NCBI GenBank assembly: GCA_964627995.1
Contig: CAZVLN010000012.1
Location: forward strand, 1 to 60,865
Direction of reading: 5' to 3'
DNA length: 60,865 bases
From: JAWLFI01 sp964627995
GTDB taxonomy: Bacteria; Bacteroidota; Bacteroidia; Chitinophagales; Saprospiraceae
Part shown: positions 16,955-25,679 of the stretch, piece after piece
Numbering within the stretch: position 1 is the first letter of the stretch
Layout: each line of letters begins with the position of its first letter
Program-made: the position numbers and the translations under genes
Notes under the pieces: model-generated
The model's database searches: none
What the model was told of the DNA's origin: nothing
What the model saw: the letters and a program-made list of their open reading frames with translations, nothing else

Positions 16955-18349
16955 ATGTATTTCAAACAATTATTTGATAATAAACTGGCACAGTATTCTT
17001 ATATCGTTGGCTGTCAGGCCAACGGAACGGCGATCATTATTGACCCGATGAGAGATGTCGACCAGTATTTTGAAATCGCTGCTGACGAAAATTTAGAAAT
17101 TATTGGCGCAGCGGATACTCATATTCACGCCGACTATGTATCGGGCCTTAGAGAAATGGCTGAGCGCGGCGTAAAAGTCTATGCCTCAGACGAAGGCGAC
17201 AAGGACTGGAAGTATGAATGGCTCATCGGCAGCGATTATGATCATCGTTTACTTAAAGACGGAGATAGCATCAAAATCGGGAATATTGAAATCAAAGCCT
17301 GGTATACGCCCGGACATACGCCCGAACATTTGAGCTTTTTTATAACGGATGGAGCCGCCGCTGACGTGCCTATGGGTATTGCTTCAGGCGACTTTGTCTT
17401 CGTAGGTGATGTAGGTCGGCCCGATTTGCTGGAGTCGGCCGCGGGTATGGAAAACATGATGGAATCATCGGCACGTACTTTGTACCAAACAGTTGAAAAG
17501 TTTAAAAATCTGCCTGAGTACATTCAGGTGTGGCCGGGACATGGTTCAGGAAGTGCTTGCGGAAAAGCCTTAGGGGCTGTTCCTGAAAGTACCGTAGGAT
17601 ACGAGTTGAAATTCAATAATTCGATAAAATCCTCCGATTCGGAGCAGAATTTCGTAGACTTTATCCTTGAAGGACAGCCTGAACCTCCTTACTATTTTGC
17701 ACGCATGAAACGCGTCAATAAAGAAGGACAGGCATTAGTGGCTGACGGTATTTCACCCGTGCGTTTGGGTGCCAATGCCTTCATGAATAAAGTAGAGGCA
17801 AACGATAAAGCCGTTATTCTGGATACTCGTGATTCCAAAGACTTCATGGATAGCCATCTTCCCGGTTCTATGTCTTCGCCTTTCAACAAGCAATTTAATA
17901 CGATAGCGGGATCCTACATAGAAGAGGACCAGCACATCTATTTAGTGATCGAAGAAGATCAAGTCGATGAAGCTGTTCGCGATCTGATCCGCGTGGGTTT
18001 AGATTATGTTCCCGCTTATATCACTCCTTCTGATTTGAAAAACTACAAGGGAGATAAGAATAAGATTGAAACTTTGACCTTTGGAGAAGTGGATCAGCAG
18101 ATCGAAAATGGTAAAAAAGTGCTTGATGTGCGAAAATTGACGGAGTATGAAGAGCGCCATATCGATGGAGCGACCAATGTTGCACATACGCGACTGCTTC
18201 CCCGATTGGATGAAGTTCCAACTGATCAATCTCTTGTCGTGCATTGTGCGGCGGGCAGTCGATCAGCAGTAGCCTCAGCTTATCTGGCACACAAAGGGTA
18301 TGATGTATCTGTAGTACTAGATGACTTCGACAATTATAAAACAGCCTAA
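16955..18349 (+). CDS. Metallo-beta-lactamase/double-rhodanese protein (persulfide-dioxygenase-like)
   Basis: A 464-residue cytoplasmic protein. The metallo-beta-lactamase domain (about 1-240) has DTHIHADYVSG and YTPGHTPEHLSFF, with the later ligands in GDFVFVGDVGRPDL and WPGHGSGSACG, as in the ETHE1/CstB-type persulfide dioxygenases that oxidise glutathione persulfide to sulfite. Two rhodanese-like domains follow (about 265-355 and 370-464). Only the second has the active cysteine loop VVHCAAGSRSA; the first has lost it. In the first metal motif, Tyr replaces the usual final His of HxHxDH. It sits between a sulfur importer and a SulP permease, consistent with sulfane-sulfur detoxification or oxidation. 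Confidence 0.85.
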   Translation: MYFKQLFDNKLAQYSYIVGCQANGTAIIIDPMRDVDQYFEIAADENLEIIGAADTHIHADYVSGLREMAERGVKVYASDEGDKDWKYEWLIGSDYDHRLLKDGDSIKIGNIEIKAWYTPGHTPEHLSFFITDGAAADVPMGIASGDFVFVGDVGRPDLLESAAGMENMMESSARTLYQTVEKFKNLPEYIQVWPGHGSGSACGKALGAVPESTVGYELKFNNSIKSSDSEQNFVDFILEGQPEPPYYFARMKRVNKEGQALVADGISPVRLGANAFMNKVEANDKAVILDTRDSKDFMDSHLPGSMSSPFNKQFNTIAGSYIEEDQHIYLVIEEDQVDEAVRDLIRVGLDYVPAYITPSDLKNYKGDKNKIETLTFGEVDQQIENGKKVLDVRKLTEYEERHIDGATNVAHTRLLPRLDEVPTDQSLVVHCAAGSRSAVASAYLAHKGYDVSVVLDDFDNYKTA

Positions 18350-18360
18350 TCAATTTTAGT

Positions 18361-20091
18361 ATGAGTTTTTTAAGCCGATACCTTCCCATTATAGACACCG
18401 TGCGAAATTATCGCCCTGCTTATTTGCAGGGTGATATTGTCGCCGGCCTTATTGTTGCTGTTATGCTTATTCCACAGGGGATGGCCTATGCAGTATTGGC
18501 TGGATTGCCTCCTGTCTATGGTTTATATGCCTCTTTGGTCCCTTTGGTGGTTTATGCCTTATTTGGGACCTCTCGCCAGTTGGCTGTGGGTCCTGTCGCC
18601 ATGGTATCCTTGCTGGTCTATGCCGGGGTCGGCCAATTGGCCGAAGTGGGTTCGCCTGAATTTATTCGATTGGCACTCGTCACTGCGCTTGCCGTTGGAA
18701 TTATTCAATTTCTTATGGGCGTTTTTAAAGCAGGTTTCCTCGTCAATTTCTTGTCTCATCCGGTTTTGAGTGGCTTTGTCTCGGCCGCTGCGGTGATTAT
18801 TGGACTCAGCCAGTTAGGCAACTTACTTGGGCTTAGTATCGACAAGAGTATGCCCATTTATCAGCTTCCCACTTTTCTGTTTGAGCATATGTCTGATATA
18901 AACCCGATTACTGCCGGATTAGGGATAGGAGCGATTGCCCTTATGATGGCGATAAAAAAAATTAATAAAAATATTCCGGGCGCATTATTAGCCGTTATAC
19001 TCGGGATTGTTTTAACAGCCACTATGGGTTGGGCTGATCGGGGTTTGCGTATTGTAGGTGAAATTCCCAGTGGGTTGCCTAAATTCACCCTGCTTTCCTT
19101 CGAGTGGTCTGAAATAGAAAGTCTTCTCCCGGTTATTCTCACCATCGCGCTTATTGGTTATATGGAGTCCATCGCTGTGGCAAAAAACATTGCTAGTCGC
19201 GAAGGCTATAAAGTTAATGCCAATAACGAATTGATCGGTTTGGGTTTAGCCAATATTTTTGGCTCATTTTTCCAGTCTTACCCCGCTACCGGAGGTCTCT
19301 CGCGTACTGCTGTCAACTATCAAGCTGGTGCTAAGACTGTGCTCGCTGCATTGATTACAGTAGTGCTGATAGTCATTACTGTACTCTTTTTTACGCCCGC
19401 TTTTTATTTCTTACCCATGACGATTCTGGCTTCTATCGTTATGCTCGCGGTCACCTCCCTCTTTGATTTCAAAGAAATGAAACATTTATGGCAAACCGAT
19501 CGAAAAGACTTTGCTCTTTTGATGTTTACCTTTGTGGTGACGCTCTTCGTCGGTATCAAAGAGGGGATTCTCGCTGGTGTGGTTATTTCTTTGCTCGACA
19601 TCATTTACAAGATCGCTAAGCCACACTCGGCAGAGCTGGGTCGCCTCGGTGATACGCATGTATTTAGAAATATTGATCGTTACCCCAAAGCGAATATTGA
19701 TGAGAATATGCTTCTTGTCCGCTTTGACGCTCCTTTGTATTTTGCCAATGTGGAGGCTTTCCAGGAAGCTATCTACAGTCGACTAGAACAGCGCGATCAG
19801 AAGCCGGAAGTACTCATTCTTGAGGCGTCATCCATCAATATGGTCGACTCCACGGGGGTTATGGCCCTTCAAGAGCTCATGCAATTTTTAACAGAGCAGG
19901 ATATCAAATTTTACATTGCAGGGGCGATAGGTCCTCTGCGTGACAAACTGAATCGCGCCGGCCTTTTGTCCGACGATACGGAGTGGAGTCACTTTTTTAG
20001 TCTCGAGGACGCCATGACTTACTATAAAGAGTCACAAAGAATAGGTGATAAAAAGCCATTCTCTCCCCGTCAATTTTATGATGTGAATTAA
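18361..20091 (+). CDS. SulP-family anion permease with STAS domain
   Basis: A 576-residue SLC26/SulP transporter. The first 430 residues contain about a dozen membrane segments, with the family opening VAGLIVAVMLIPQGMAYAVL and VGPVAMVSLL. The C-terminal STAS domain (about 440-555) has VLILEASSINMVDSTGVMAL, the nucleotide-binding-like regulatory element. SulP proteins carry sulfate, bicarbonate or other anions. Placed 11 bp after the persulfide-dioxygenase-like gene, it may move sulfate or sulfite made by that pathway; direction and substrate are inference. It is followed by a GC-rich repeat. Confidence 0.92.
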   Translation: MSFLSRYLPIIDTVRNYRPAYLQGDIVAGLIVAVMLIPQGMAYAVLAGLPPVYGLYASLVPLVVYALFGTSRQLAVGPVAMVSLLVYAGVGQLAEVGSPEFIRLALVTALAVGIIQFLMGVFKAGFLVNFLSHPVLSGFVSAAAVIIGLSQLGNLLGLSIDKSMPIYQLPTFLFEHMSDINPITAGLGIGAIALMMAIKKINKNIPGALLAVILGIVLTATMGWADRGLRIVGEIPSGLPKFTLLSFEWSEIESLLPVILTIALIGYMESIAVAKNIASREGYKVNANNELIGLGLANIFGSFFQSYPATGGLSRTAVNYQAGAKTVLAALITVVLIVITVLFFTPAFYFLPMTILASIVMLAVTSLFDFKEMKHLWQTDRKDFALLMFTFVVTLFVGIKEGILAGVVISLLDIIYKIAKPHSAELGRLGDTHVFRNIDRYPKANIDENMLLVRFDAPLYFANVEAFQEAIYSRLEQRDQKPEVLILEASSINMVDSTGVMALQELMQFLTEQDIKFYIAGAIGPLRDKLNRAGLLSDDTEWSHFFSLEDAMTYYKESQRIGDKKPFSPRQFYDVN

Positions 20092-20093
20092 GA

Positions 20094-20275
20094 GGGCGTA
20101 TCCCCGTCCTCGAGAGCGCCTCGCGCTCCTCGGGACGGGGCCGCTACGCTACGCAGCTCTCTATTCGCTCGGCCTTTGGCCGGGCCTTTGCCGCCGGCCG
20201 GCAGTCTCCTTCGCTCACCCACAAGTGGTCTCGCTCAGGCCTGCTGCGCATCGCTTACGCTTTCTTTCCTATTAT
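20094..20275 (+). repeat. GC-rich hairpin element (mixed class I/II), copy 3
   Basis: It starts GGGCGTA three bases after the SulP stop. A nested stem pairs CCCCGTCC (20102-20109) with GGACGGGG (20133-20140); inside lies AGCGC-ctc-GCGCT (20115-20127) flanked by CGTCCTCGAG and CCTCGGGAC, the same module as in the copies at 22798 and 23214. It continues GCCGCTACGCTACGC, a CGGCC-ttt-GGCCG hairpin, and ends GCTGCGCATCGCTTACGC like class II copies. 20276-20390 contains nothing I can identify. Confidence 0.65.
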
Positions 20276-20390
20276 TAAGAATGCAAAACCGGATTTTATG
20301 GAGTCATAAGATTAACTCTTGAAATGATTGGTGTTGGGTTTTAAAGTGAAGCCTGAAAGCAAGAAACAATAGAATGGAATCCGAACACAA

Positions 20391-20419
20391 AAAAAAGGCC
20401 GTCCAACGGACGACCTTTT
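20391..20419 (-). terminator. Intrinsic terminator for katG (probably bidirectional)
   Basis: The arms AAAAAAGGcCGTCC and GGACGaCCTTTT face each other across a 3-base loop (aac, 20405-20407). On the minus strand the stem is followed by a run of eight T, 30 bases past the katG stop. On the plus strand it is also followed by TTTTA. Confidence 0.8.
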
Positions 20420-20449
20420 ATGAAAAGCTTCGTGCTATGAAACACTAGA

Positions 20450-22696
20450 TCACTTCAACTCATAGCGATCCAACATCATCACCTTATCCCACGCCTTCAC
20501 AAAGTCATTGACAAACTTCTCTTCCGATCCGGCTTGACCGTAGGCTTCTGCGACGGCACGTAATTCAGAATTCGATCCAAAAATCAAATCTGCACGGGTT
20601 CCATGCCACTTGACTTCGCCCGATTTGCGATCGCGGCCTTCAAATACTGTTTGATCATCATCAAGCGCTTTCCAAGTCGTGCCAAGATCGAGCAAGTTCT
20701 TAAAAAAGTCATTACTCAAAGTCTCTGGCTTCTTCGTAAATACACCGTGATTCGACCCGTCATAATTGGCATTCAAGGTGCGCATACCTCCTACTAAAAC
20801 CGTCATCTCCGGCGTACTTAAGGTCATCAGTTGCGCTTTGTCGACCAACATCTCCTCAGCGGTGACGGGGTTTCCTTCCATGAAGTAATTTCGGAATCCA
20901 TCTGCTACAGGCTCTAAAGCTTCAAAAGACTCTACATCTGTATTTTCTGCCGAAGCATCCGTGCGACCCGGTGTAAACGGAACGGTAATATCATGTCCCG
21001 CTTTTTTAGCGGCCACCTCTACGGCTGCACATCCACCCAATACAATCAAATCGGCCATGGAAACTTTTTTATCGCCAGACTGTGCTTGATTGAATTGCGT
21101 TTGCACCTCTTCCAGTTTGGATAATACCTTTTTTAATTCATCCGGTCGGTTCGCTGCCCAGGTATTCTGCGGTGCCAATCGAATACGGCCACCATTCGCT
21201 CCGCCTCGCTTATCTGAATGACGATAGGTAGATGCCGAAGCCCAAGCCGTGCGAACTAACTCAGGCACACTGAGGCCCGTGTCCATAATTTGCTGCTTTA
21301 GTGTACCCACATCGTTATCATCAACTAAGTCGTGGTCCACCGCTGGAACCGGATCCTGCCACATGAATTCTTCTTCGGGTACTTCCGGTCCTAGGTATCG
21401 GGAAATAGGCCCCATATCTCTGTGCGTCAATTTATACCATGCCTTCGCAAAAGCATCTTTCAGTTGGTCGGGGTTTTCGTAAAACCGACGTGAAATCTTT
21501 TCATAAGCGGGATCCTCCTTTAAAGACAAGTCCGTCGTCAACATCATAGGTTGATGCGACTTATTCGGGTCGTGTGCATCGGGCACAGTTCCAGCTGCGG
21601 CATCACCTTTCGGCTTCCACTGATAAGCACCGGCTGGTGATTTGGTTAATTCCCACTCATATTCAAATAAGTTCTTCAGGTAATTATTACTCCATTGAGT
21701 CGGTGTTTGCGACCAGGCACCTTCCAACCCACTGGTAATGGTGTCACCACCCTTACCTGTTCCATAATTATTTTTCCATCCCAGGCTTTGTTCTTCCATA
21801 GAAGCTGCTGCCGGTTCTGGTCCTACATGTTCTTCTGGTGCTGCACCGTGAACTTTTCCAAAAGTATGTCCGCCAGCGATTAGGGCTACAGTTTCCTCAT
21901 CATTCATCGCCATCCGGCCAAAGGTTTCCCGAATATCATGCGCCGCCTTTTTCGGGTCAGGCTCGCCATTCGGCCCCTCGGGGTTTACATAAATAAGGCC
22001 CATTTGCACAGCGGCCAATGGATTTTCAAGGTTTCTTTCGCCGGAATAGCGCTTATCGCCTAACCATTCCGCTTCCGGACCCCAATACACATCCTCTTCC
22101 GGTTCCCAAAGGTCTTCACGCCCTCCACCGAAGCCGGCCGTTTCAAAGCCCATAGATTCTAAAGCGCAATTACCGGCCAAAATCATCAAATCAGCCCAGG
22201 AAATCTTGCTGCCGTATTTCTGTTTTACAGGCCATAATAAAAGGCGTGCTTTATCTAAATTCGCGTTATCAGGCCAGCTGTTGAGTGGGGCAAACCGCTG
22301 CGTTCCGCCACCGGCTCCTCCGCGGCCATCCTGTATCCGATACGTTCCGGCGCTGTGCCATGCCATTCGAATGAAAAAAGGACCGTAGTGACCATAATCA
22401 GCTGGCCACCAGTCTTGTGAGTCTTCCATGAGGTCGAAAATATCTTTTTTTACAGCCTCTAGATCGAGTTTTTTGAACTCCTCAGCGTAGTTGTAATCAT
22501 CGCCCATAGGATTCGATAGATTCGAATGCTGCCGTAAAATGTGCAGTTTCAATTGATTTGGCCACCAATCCGTATTTCGAGTACCTCCTCCGGCACTTTC
22601 CTGATAGGCACCTCCCGTAAAAGGACACTTTCCGCTTCCCGAATTAATATTATAGCTGACATTGCTACTTCCGTTCTTACTATTGTTTTCGTCCAT
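20450..22696 (-). CDS. katG: Catalase-peroxidase
   Basis: A 748-residue bifunctional haem catalase-peroxidase that removes H2O2. The N-terminal domain has the distal-side motif FIRMAWHSAGTYRIQDGRGG, the Met-Tyr-Trp adduct residues in the Trp and YVNPEGPNG regions, and the proximal His in VALIAGGHTFGKVHG. The C-terminal half is the degenerate duplicate. I chose the start at 22696 (MDENNSKNGS); the frame stays open to 22822, but those extra 42 residues run into a GC-rich repeat and match nothing in the family. It is divergent from the M1 peptidase, with 711 bp between the two starts. Confidence 0.97.
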   Translation of the reverse strand: MDENNSKNGSSNVSYNINSGSGKCPFTGGAYQESAGGGTRNTDWWPNQLKLHILRQHSNLSNPMGDDYNYAEEFKKLDLEAVKKDIFDLMEDSQDWWPADYGHYGPFFIRMAWHSAGTYRIQDGRGGAGGGTQRFAPLNSWPDNANLDKARLLLWPVKQKYGSKISWADLMILAGNCALESMGFETAGFGGGREDLWEPEEDVYWGPEAEWLGDKRYSGERNLENPLAAVQMGLIYVNPEGPNGEPDPKKAAHDIRETFGRMAMNDEETVALIAGGHTFGKVHGAAPEEHVGPEPAAASMEEQSLGWKNNYGTGKGGDTITSGLEGAWSQTPTQWSNNYLKNLFEYEWELTKSPAGAYQWKPKGDAAAGTVPDAHDPNKSHQPMMLTTDLSLKEDPAYEKISRRFYENPDQLKDAFAKAWYKLTHRDMGPISRYLGPEVPEEEFMWQDPVPAVDHDLVDDNDVGTLKQQIMDTGLSVPELVRTAWASASTYRHSDKRGGANGGRIRLAPQNTWAANRPDELKKVLSKLEEVQTQFNQAQSGDKKVSMADLIVLGGCAAVEVAAKKAGHDITVPFTPGRTDASAENTDVESFEALEPVADGFRNYFMEGNPVTAEEMLVDKAQLMTLSTPEMTVLVGGMRTLNANYDGSNHGVFTKKPETLSNDFFKNLLDLGTTWKALDDDQTVFEGRDRKSGEVKWHGTRADLIFGSNSELRAVAEAYGQAGSEEKFVNDFVKAWDKVMMLDRYELK

Positions 22697-22797
22697 AATT
22701 TCGTGTTTGTCTATTGCTTTATTGCTACTCGCTAAAATACTAAAACTTTTGTGATATTTCCATGTAGAGAGGTATCTTGATTTTACATTTTTTATCA

Positions 22798-22928
22798 GGG
22801 CGTGCCCCTCGAGTCTCGCCAATGGCGGAGCCTCGGGGTCGGGCTATCCAGGGGTTTCGTCCTCGAGATCGCTTTCAGCGATTCTCGGACCCGCTCGCCG
22901 GGCTCGCGGCCCTTTCTATCCCTCACGC
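22798..22928 (+). repeat. GC-rich structured element, class I, copy A
   Basis: A 131-bp element from GGGCGTGCCCC to CTATCCCTCACGC. Internal order: a hairpin around CGCC-aat-GGCG (22817-22827), the linker CGGGCTAT, GTTTCGTCCTCGAG, a perfect hairpin ATCGCT-ttc-AGCGAT (22868-22882), TCTCGGACCCGCTC, then TCGCGGC and the end. It aligns over its whole length with the reverse complement of 23214-23346. The ends GGGCGT and ACGC(CC) are complementary, so the element can close on itself. Confidence 0.75.
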
Positions 22929-22958
22929 AGCCCTCACTCAAGGCAGCTTGTGGTGGCT

Positions 22959-22988
22959 GGGAGGGGCGCAGCTCCAGCTGCGCCTAAA
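22959..22988 (+). repeat. 30-bp hairpin repeat, first copy
   Basis: Contains a perfect 9-bp stem GGCGCAGCT/AGCTGCGCC (22965-22984, 2-base loop). The 30 bases recur exactly 200 bp downstream at 23159-23188 with 27 of 30 matches. The second copy has lost two stem pairs near the base. Confidence 0.65.
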
Positions 22989-23056
22989 TTGGAGGGATTC
23001 TTTGAGATGCATCCTTTTCACTTGACACCTGAACTCATACCCAAAATAAACAAAAA

Positions 23057-23126
23057 GCACTGACTCATCCCTTGGCCGCCAAAGCATTCAGTGCGTAGGT
23101 GATCCCGCGATGTGATGCGGGATCAC
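23057..23126 (+). other. Possible structured RNA or DNA segment between the two class I repeats
   Basis: Two neighbouring hairpins in otherwise plain AT-rich DNA. The first pairs GCACTGA (23057-23063) with TCAGTGC (23088-23094) and encloses TTGG-ccg-CCAA (23072-23082). The second is a perfect 10-bp stem, GTGATCCCGC (23099-23108) with GCGGGATCAC (23117-23126), and an 8-base loop. No T-run follows the second stem, so it is not a standard terminator. There is no coding sequence here. Confidence 0.45.
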
Positions 23127-23158
23127 ATGCAATAATATCGCTCTTGCAAGTAGCATCG

Positions 23159-23188
23159 GGGAGGGGCGGTGCTCCAGCTGCGCCCAAA
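23159..23188 (+). repeat. 30-bp hairpin repeat, second copy
   Basis: Second copy of the 22959-22988 repeat, 200 bp away in the same orientation, ending GCTGCGCCCAAA. It is immediately followed by a second GC-rich hairpin (CCGCGCGGAGCGCGG) and the inverted class I element. Confidence 0.6.
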
Positions 23189-23213
23189 AAGGCAAGCCGC
23201 GCGGAGCGCGGAA

Positions 23214-23346
23214 GCGTCAGGGATAGGAGGTGCCGCGACACCAGGAGCGGGTCCCGAGGAACGCCCGCGGCGTCCTCGAGGACGGAACCACCGCATAGCC
23301 CGGCCCTTAGCGATCCGGCAAAGGCGGAATCGCTGGGGAGACGCCC
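23214..23346 (-). repeat. GC-rich structured element, class I, copy B (inverted)
   Basis: A 133-bp element. On the minus strand it runs from GGGCGT, preceded by TTTTTT, through a hairpin AGCGAT/ATCGCT (23309-23334), GGGCCGGGCTAT, GTTCCGTCCTCGAG, a hairpin ACGCC-gcg-GGCGT (23261-23273), CCTCGGGACCCGCTC, TCGCGGC and CTATCCCTGACGC. Linkers match copy A almost base for base, while both hairpin stems differ in sequence but still pair. It lies upstream of the M1 peptidase and stays open in that gene's frame. Confidence 0.75.
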
Positions 23347-23407
23347 AAAAAAGAAAGAAGTCCGAACGTATTATAATCCCAAAACGAGAAGTTCGTATCT
23401 TGTGAAG

Positions 23408-24997
23408 ATGAAATATATTATTGCGTTTTGGATAGGGTTGTGGCCGCTATTGGCGATTTCTGGACAGCGAAATGCGGGGCTGTCGTGGGGTGGGCCGTTG
23501 GATTCGCTGCACCGGGAGCTGACGGTCTACGAATACGACTTGCAACTGGAGCTGGACTTTAAGGAGCAGGAAATCGATGGTAAACTTGGTATTCGCTATC
23601 AAATGCCTGCTAAACAGACTATTTTGCGCCTTGATATTGGACCGTGGTTTGAGGTAGAAGGTGTCGATTGTCAGGGTGGTGACTTGGATTATGAGCGCGG
23701 GGATGAGTTTTTAGATATCCAGGTCCTTGCTGATTCGGGCTGGGTGTATGTGTCCTACTCCGGAACACCGCTGGTGGCGAAAAGGCCGCCCTGGAGTGGA
23801 GGCTTTACCTGGGCGAAGGATGCCAATGGGAATCACTGGCAGGGTCTGAGTTCACAAAATGCAGGGGGCATGCTGTTTATGCCTTGCGTGAATCATCCCG
23901 CAAAGCGAGCTCTGGAGGGCGTACGCCAGGAGATAACAGTTCCTAAGCCTTATGTGGTCGCCGCCAACGGGGTTTTAAGTGAGGTGCGCGAAAAGAAAAA
24001 GACGCTTACTTATATCTGGGAAAGCCAGTACCCTATAAGTACCTATAACATTAATTTCACGTCGGGAATATTCGAGCGCGGCGAGGAGTCCTTTATTTCC
24101 ATCTCTGGTGATACGGTGCCGATGGTTATTTATTTATTGCAAACGGATGCCGATCGAATGCCGGAAATGATGCGGGTATTCAGGCAGGCAGCTCAAACGC
24201 AAGAGTCTTATTTTGGACCGTACCCCTTTTCGAAAGAAAAACTGGGATTAGTGCATACACCATATTTAGGTATGGAGCACCAAACGATTAATGCTTATGG
24301 AAATAATTTTCGTTTCGACACTTTAAATGGAGTCGTCTTTGATTGGTTGCTGCATCACGAATTGGGTCACGAATGGTGGGGAAATAAATTGTCCGTTGCC
24401 GATTGGGCAGATTTTTGGCTCCATGAAGGCTTCTGCACCTATGGTGACTGGCTAGCGCGAGAGGCATATGGAGGCGAGGAATTATATTTAGCTCACGTCC
24501 AACAAATGAAAGCAGGTATTCCCTTTTTGGCTCCGTTGGTGCCCAAGCGGCCAGCTGACTCTAAAACAGCTTACCACGGAGAGGTGTATTTTAAGGGAGC
24601 TTTTGTATTGCACAGCCTGAGATGGGTTTTGGGAGACGATGAGTTTTTTGAGTTGTTGAGGAGTGTAGCCAAAAAGGGGGAATTTACTTATGAAAACCAG
24701 TGGTCGACGCAGGACTTTGTAGAGGAGCTGACGAATTATACGCATTATGATTTAGAAGATATGCTGGATGTCTATCTTTATGGAACCGCCCCCTTATCAG
24801 TTAAGCTCAAGAAATGGCCGGAGGGATTATATTCGGTGCGTTGGGAAAATGTACATACTCCTCTTCCGCTTGAGATCGAGATGGATGGCGAGCTGCATAC
24901 CCTGGAGCTCAGTGATAAAGATGTTTTTTTCTCTGTAGAAACGCCGCCAAAAATTGACCCTCGAGATTGGTATTTACTGAAGGTGATCACCGATTAA
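23408..24997 (+). CDS. M1-family metallopeptidase (aminopeptidase N-like), secreted
   Basis: A 529-residue exported peptidase. It starts with a signal peptide (MKYIIAFWIGLWPLLAISGQ). The gluzincin motif HHELGHEWWGNKL is followed 18 residues later by the third zinc ligand Glu in WLHEGFCTYGDW. The substrate-binding loop is GMEHQTINAYG in place of the usual GAMEN. Length fits the short Bacteroidota M1 proteins without the C-terminal helical domain of PepN. I chose the start at 23408; the frame is open to 23099, but the upstream 103 codons are translated repeat DNA (Arg/Pro-rich) without homology and would bury the signal peptide. Expected location is periplasm or outer membrane. Confidence 0.9.
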   Translation: MKYIIAFWIGLWPLLAISGQRNAGLSWGGPLDSLHRELTVYEYDLQLELDFKEQEIDGKLGIRYQMPAKQTILRLDIGPWFEVEGVDCQGGDLDYERGDEFLDIQVLADSGWVYVSYSGTPLVAKRPPWSGGFTWAKDANGNHWQGLSSQNAGGMLFMPCVNHPAKRALEGVRQEITVPKPYVVAANGVLSEVREKKKTLTYIWESQYPISTYNINFTSGIFERGEESFISISGDTVPMVIYLLQTDADRMPEMMRVFRQAAQTQESYFGPYPFSKEKLGLVHTPYLGMEHQTINAYGNNFRFDTLNGVVFDWLLHHELGHEWWGNKLSVADWADFWLHEGFCTYGDWLAREAYGGEELYLAHVQQMKAGIPFLAPLVPKRPADSKTAYHGEVYFKGAFVLHSLRWVLGDDEFFELLRSVAKKGEFTYENQWSTQDFVEELTNYTHYDLEDMLDVYLYGTAPLSVKLKKWPEGLYSVRWENVHTPLPLEIEMDGELHTLELSDKDVFFSVETPPKIDPRDWYLLKVITD

Positions 24998-25074
24998 CCC
25001 GGACGAGATTCAATAAAGAAGTGGAACTTTCGTTACATTAGCCATGTTAAATATATATTAACTATGTAAAGTTA

Positions 25075-25596
25075 ATGTTAACAAAAGCACCAAAAGGAAG
25101 AGTTATGAAAGAGAAATGGCAAGTGAGCAGTAGTCTGAGAAGCATTTGGATATACATCGGCTTAGGTTTAATTGGGAGTTGGTATTTGATTGGGCTGGGG
25201 CGACAATTAGCGGCTGAAAACTCCATGATAGGCTTAGAAATTTTAATTCTTGGCGGAATCGTTGCGGGAATAATATGGTACATTTTACATCTCAAAATGG
25301 ATATTAAAGTGGGTCGTAAAAGCCTGAAGGTTAAAACCAATCAATGGTGGGGAAGAAAGGCTAAGTTGAAATGGAGAGATGTAGTGGAAATGGAACCTTT
25401 TCATATTCCCGAGACACTCATGTGGACAGGGTATAGCATTAGTTTTGGGAAGGACATCAATCAATTTAGACTCGGCGATAATAAAGGAGTAATGATGACG
25501 ATGGCATCCGGTGAGACCTACCTTATTTACTCATCGGACCTCTATCAAAAATTCGATCAGCTAGAACATCGATGGCAGAAAGCAACTTCAGTGTGA
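25075..25596 (+). CDS. Small membrane protein, PH-like, unknown function
   Basis: Up to 173 residues, with two predicted membrane segments (about 24-42 and 52-72) followed by a soluble beta-rich domain of about 100 residues that resembles bacterial PH-like domains. An alternative start at 25105 (MKEKWQ) would remove ten residues and looks equally good. No function can be assigned. It lies 77 bp downstream of the M1 gene and before the ccoI promoter region. Confidence 0.55.
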   Translation: MLTKAPKGRVMKEKWQVSSSLRSIWIYIGLGLIGSWYLIGLGRQLAAENSMIGLEILILGGIVAGIIWYILHLKMDIKVGRKSLKVKTNQWWGRKAKLKWRDVVEMEPFHIPETLMWTGYSISFGKDINQFRLGDNKGVMMTMASGETYLIYSSDLYQKFDQLEHRWQKATSV

Positions 25597-25603
25597 AACT
25601 GGT

Positions 25604-25637
25604 TGAGCAAGATCATTTTTTTGCATGACGATGCTCA
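25604..25637. promoter_or_regulatory. Paired CRP/FNR-type boxes upstream of ccoI
   Basis: Two TGA-N6-TCA palindromes: TGAgcaagaTCA (25604-25615) and TGAcgatgcTCA (25626-25637). Their centres are 22 bp apart; the second is 48 bp before the ccoI start. The first is part of a 16-base string (25601-25616) repeated at 28079-28094 with one difference. Confidence 0.7.
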
Positions 25638-25679
25638 TTAGATTATCTAGGCCGCGACTCGTACCTTTAGCTCAGGAAT

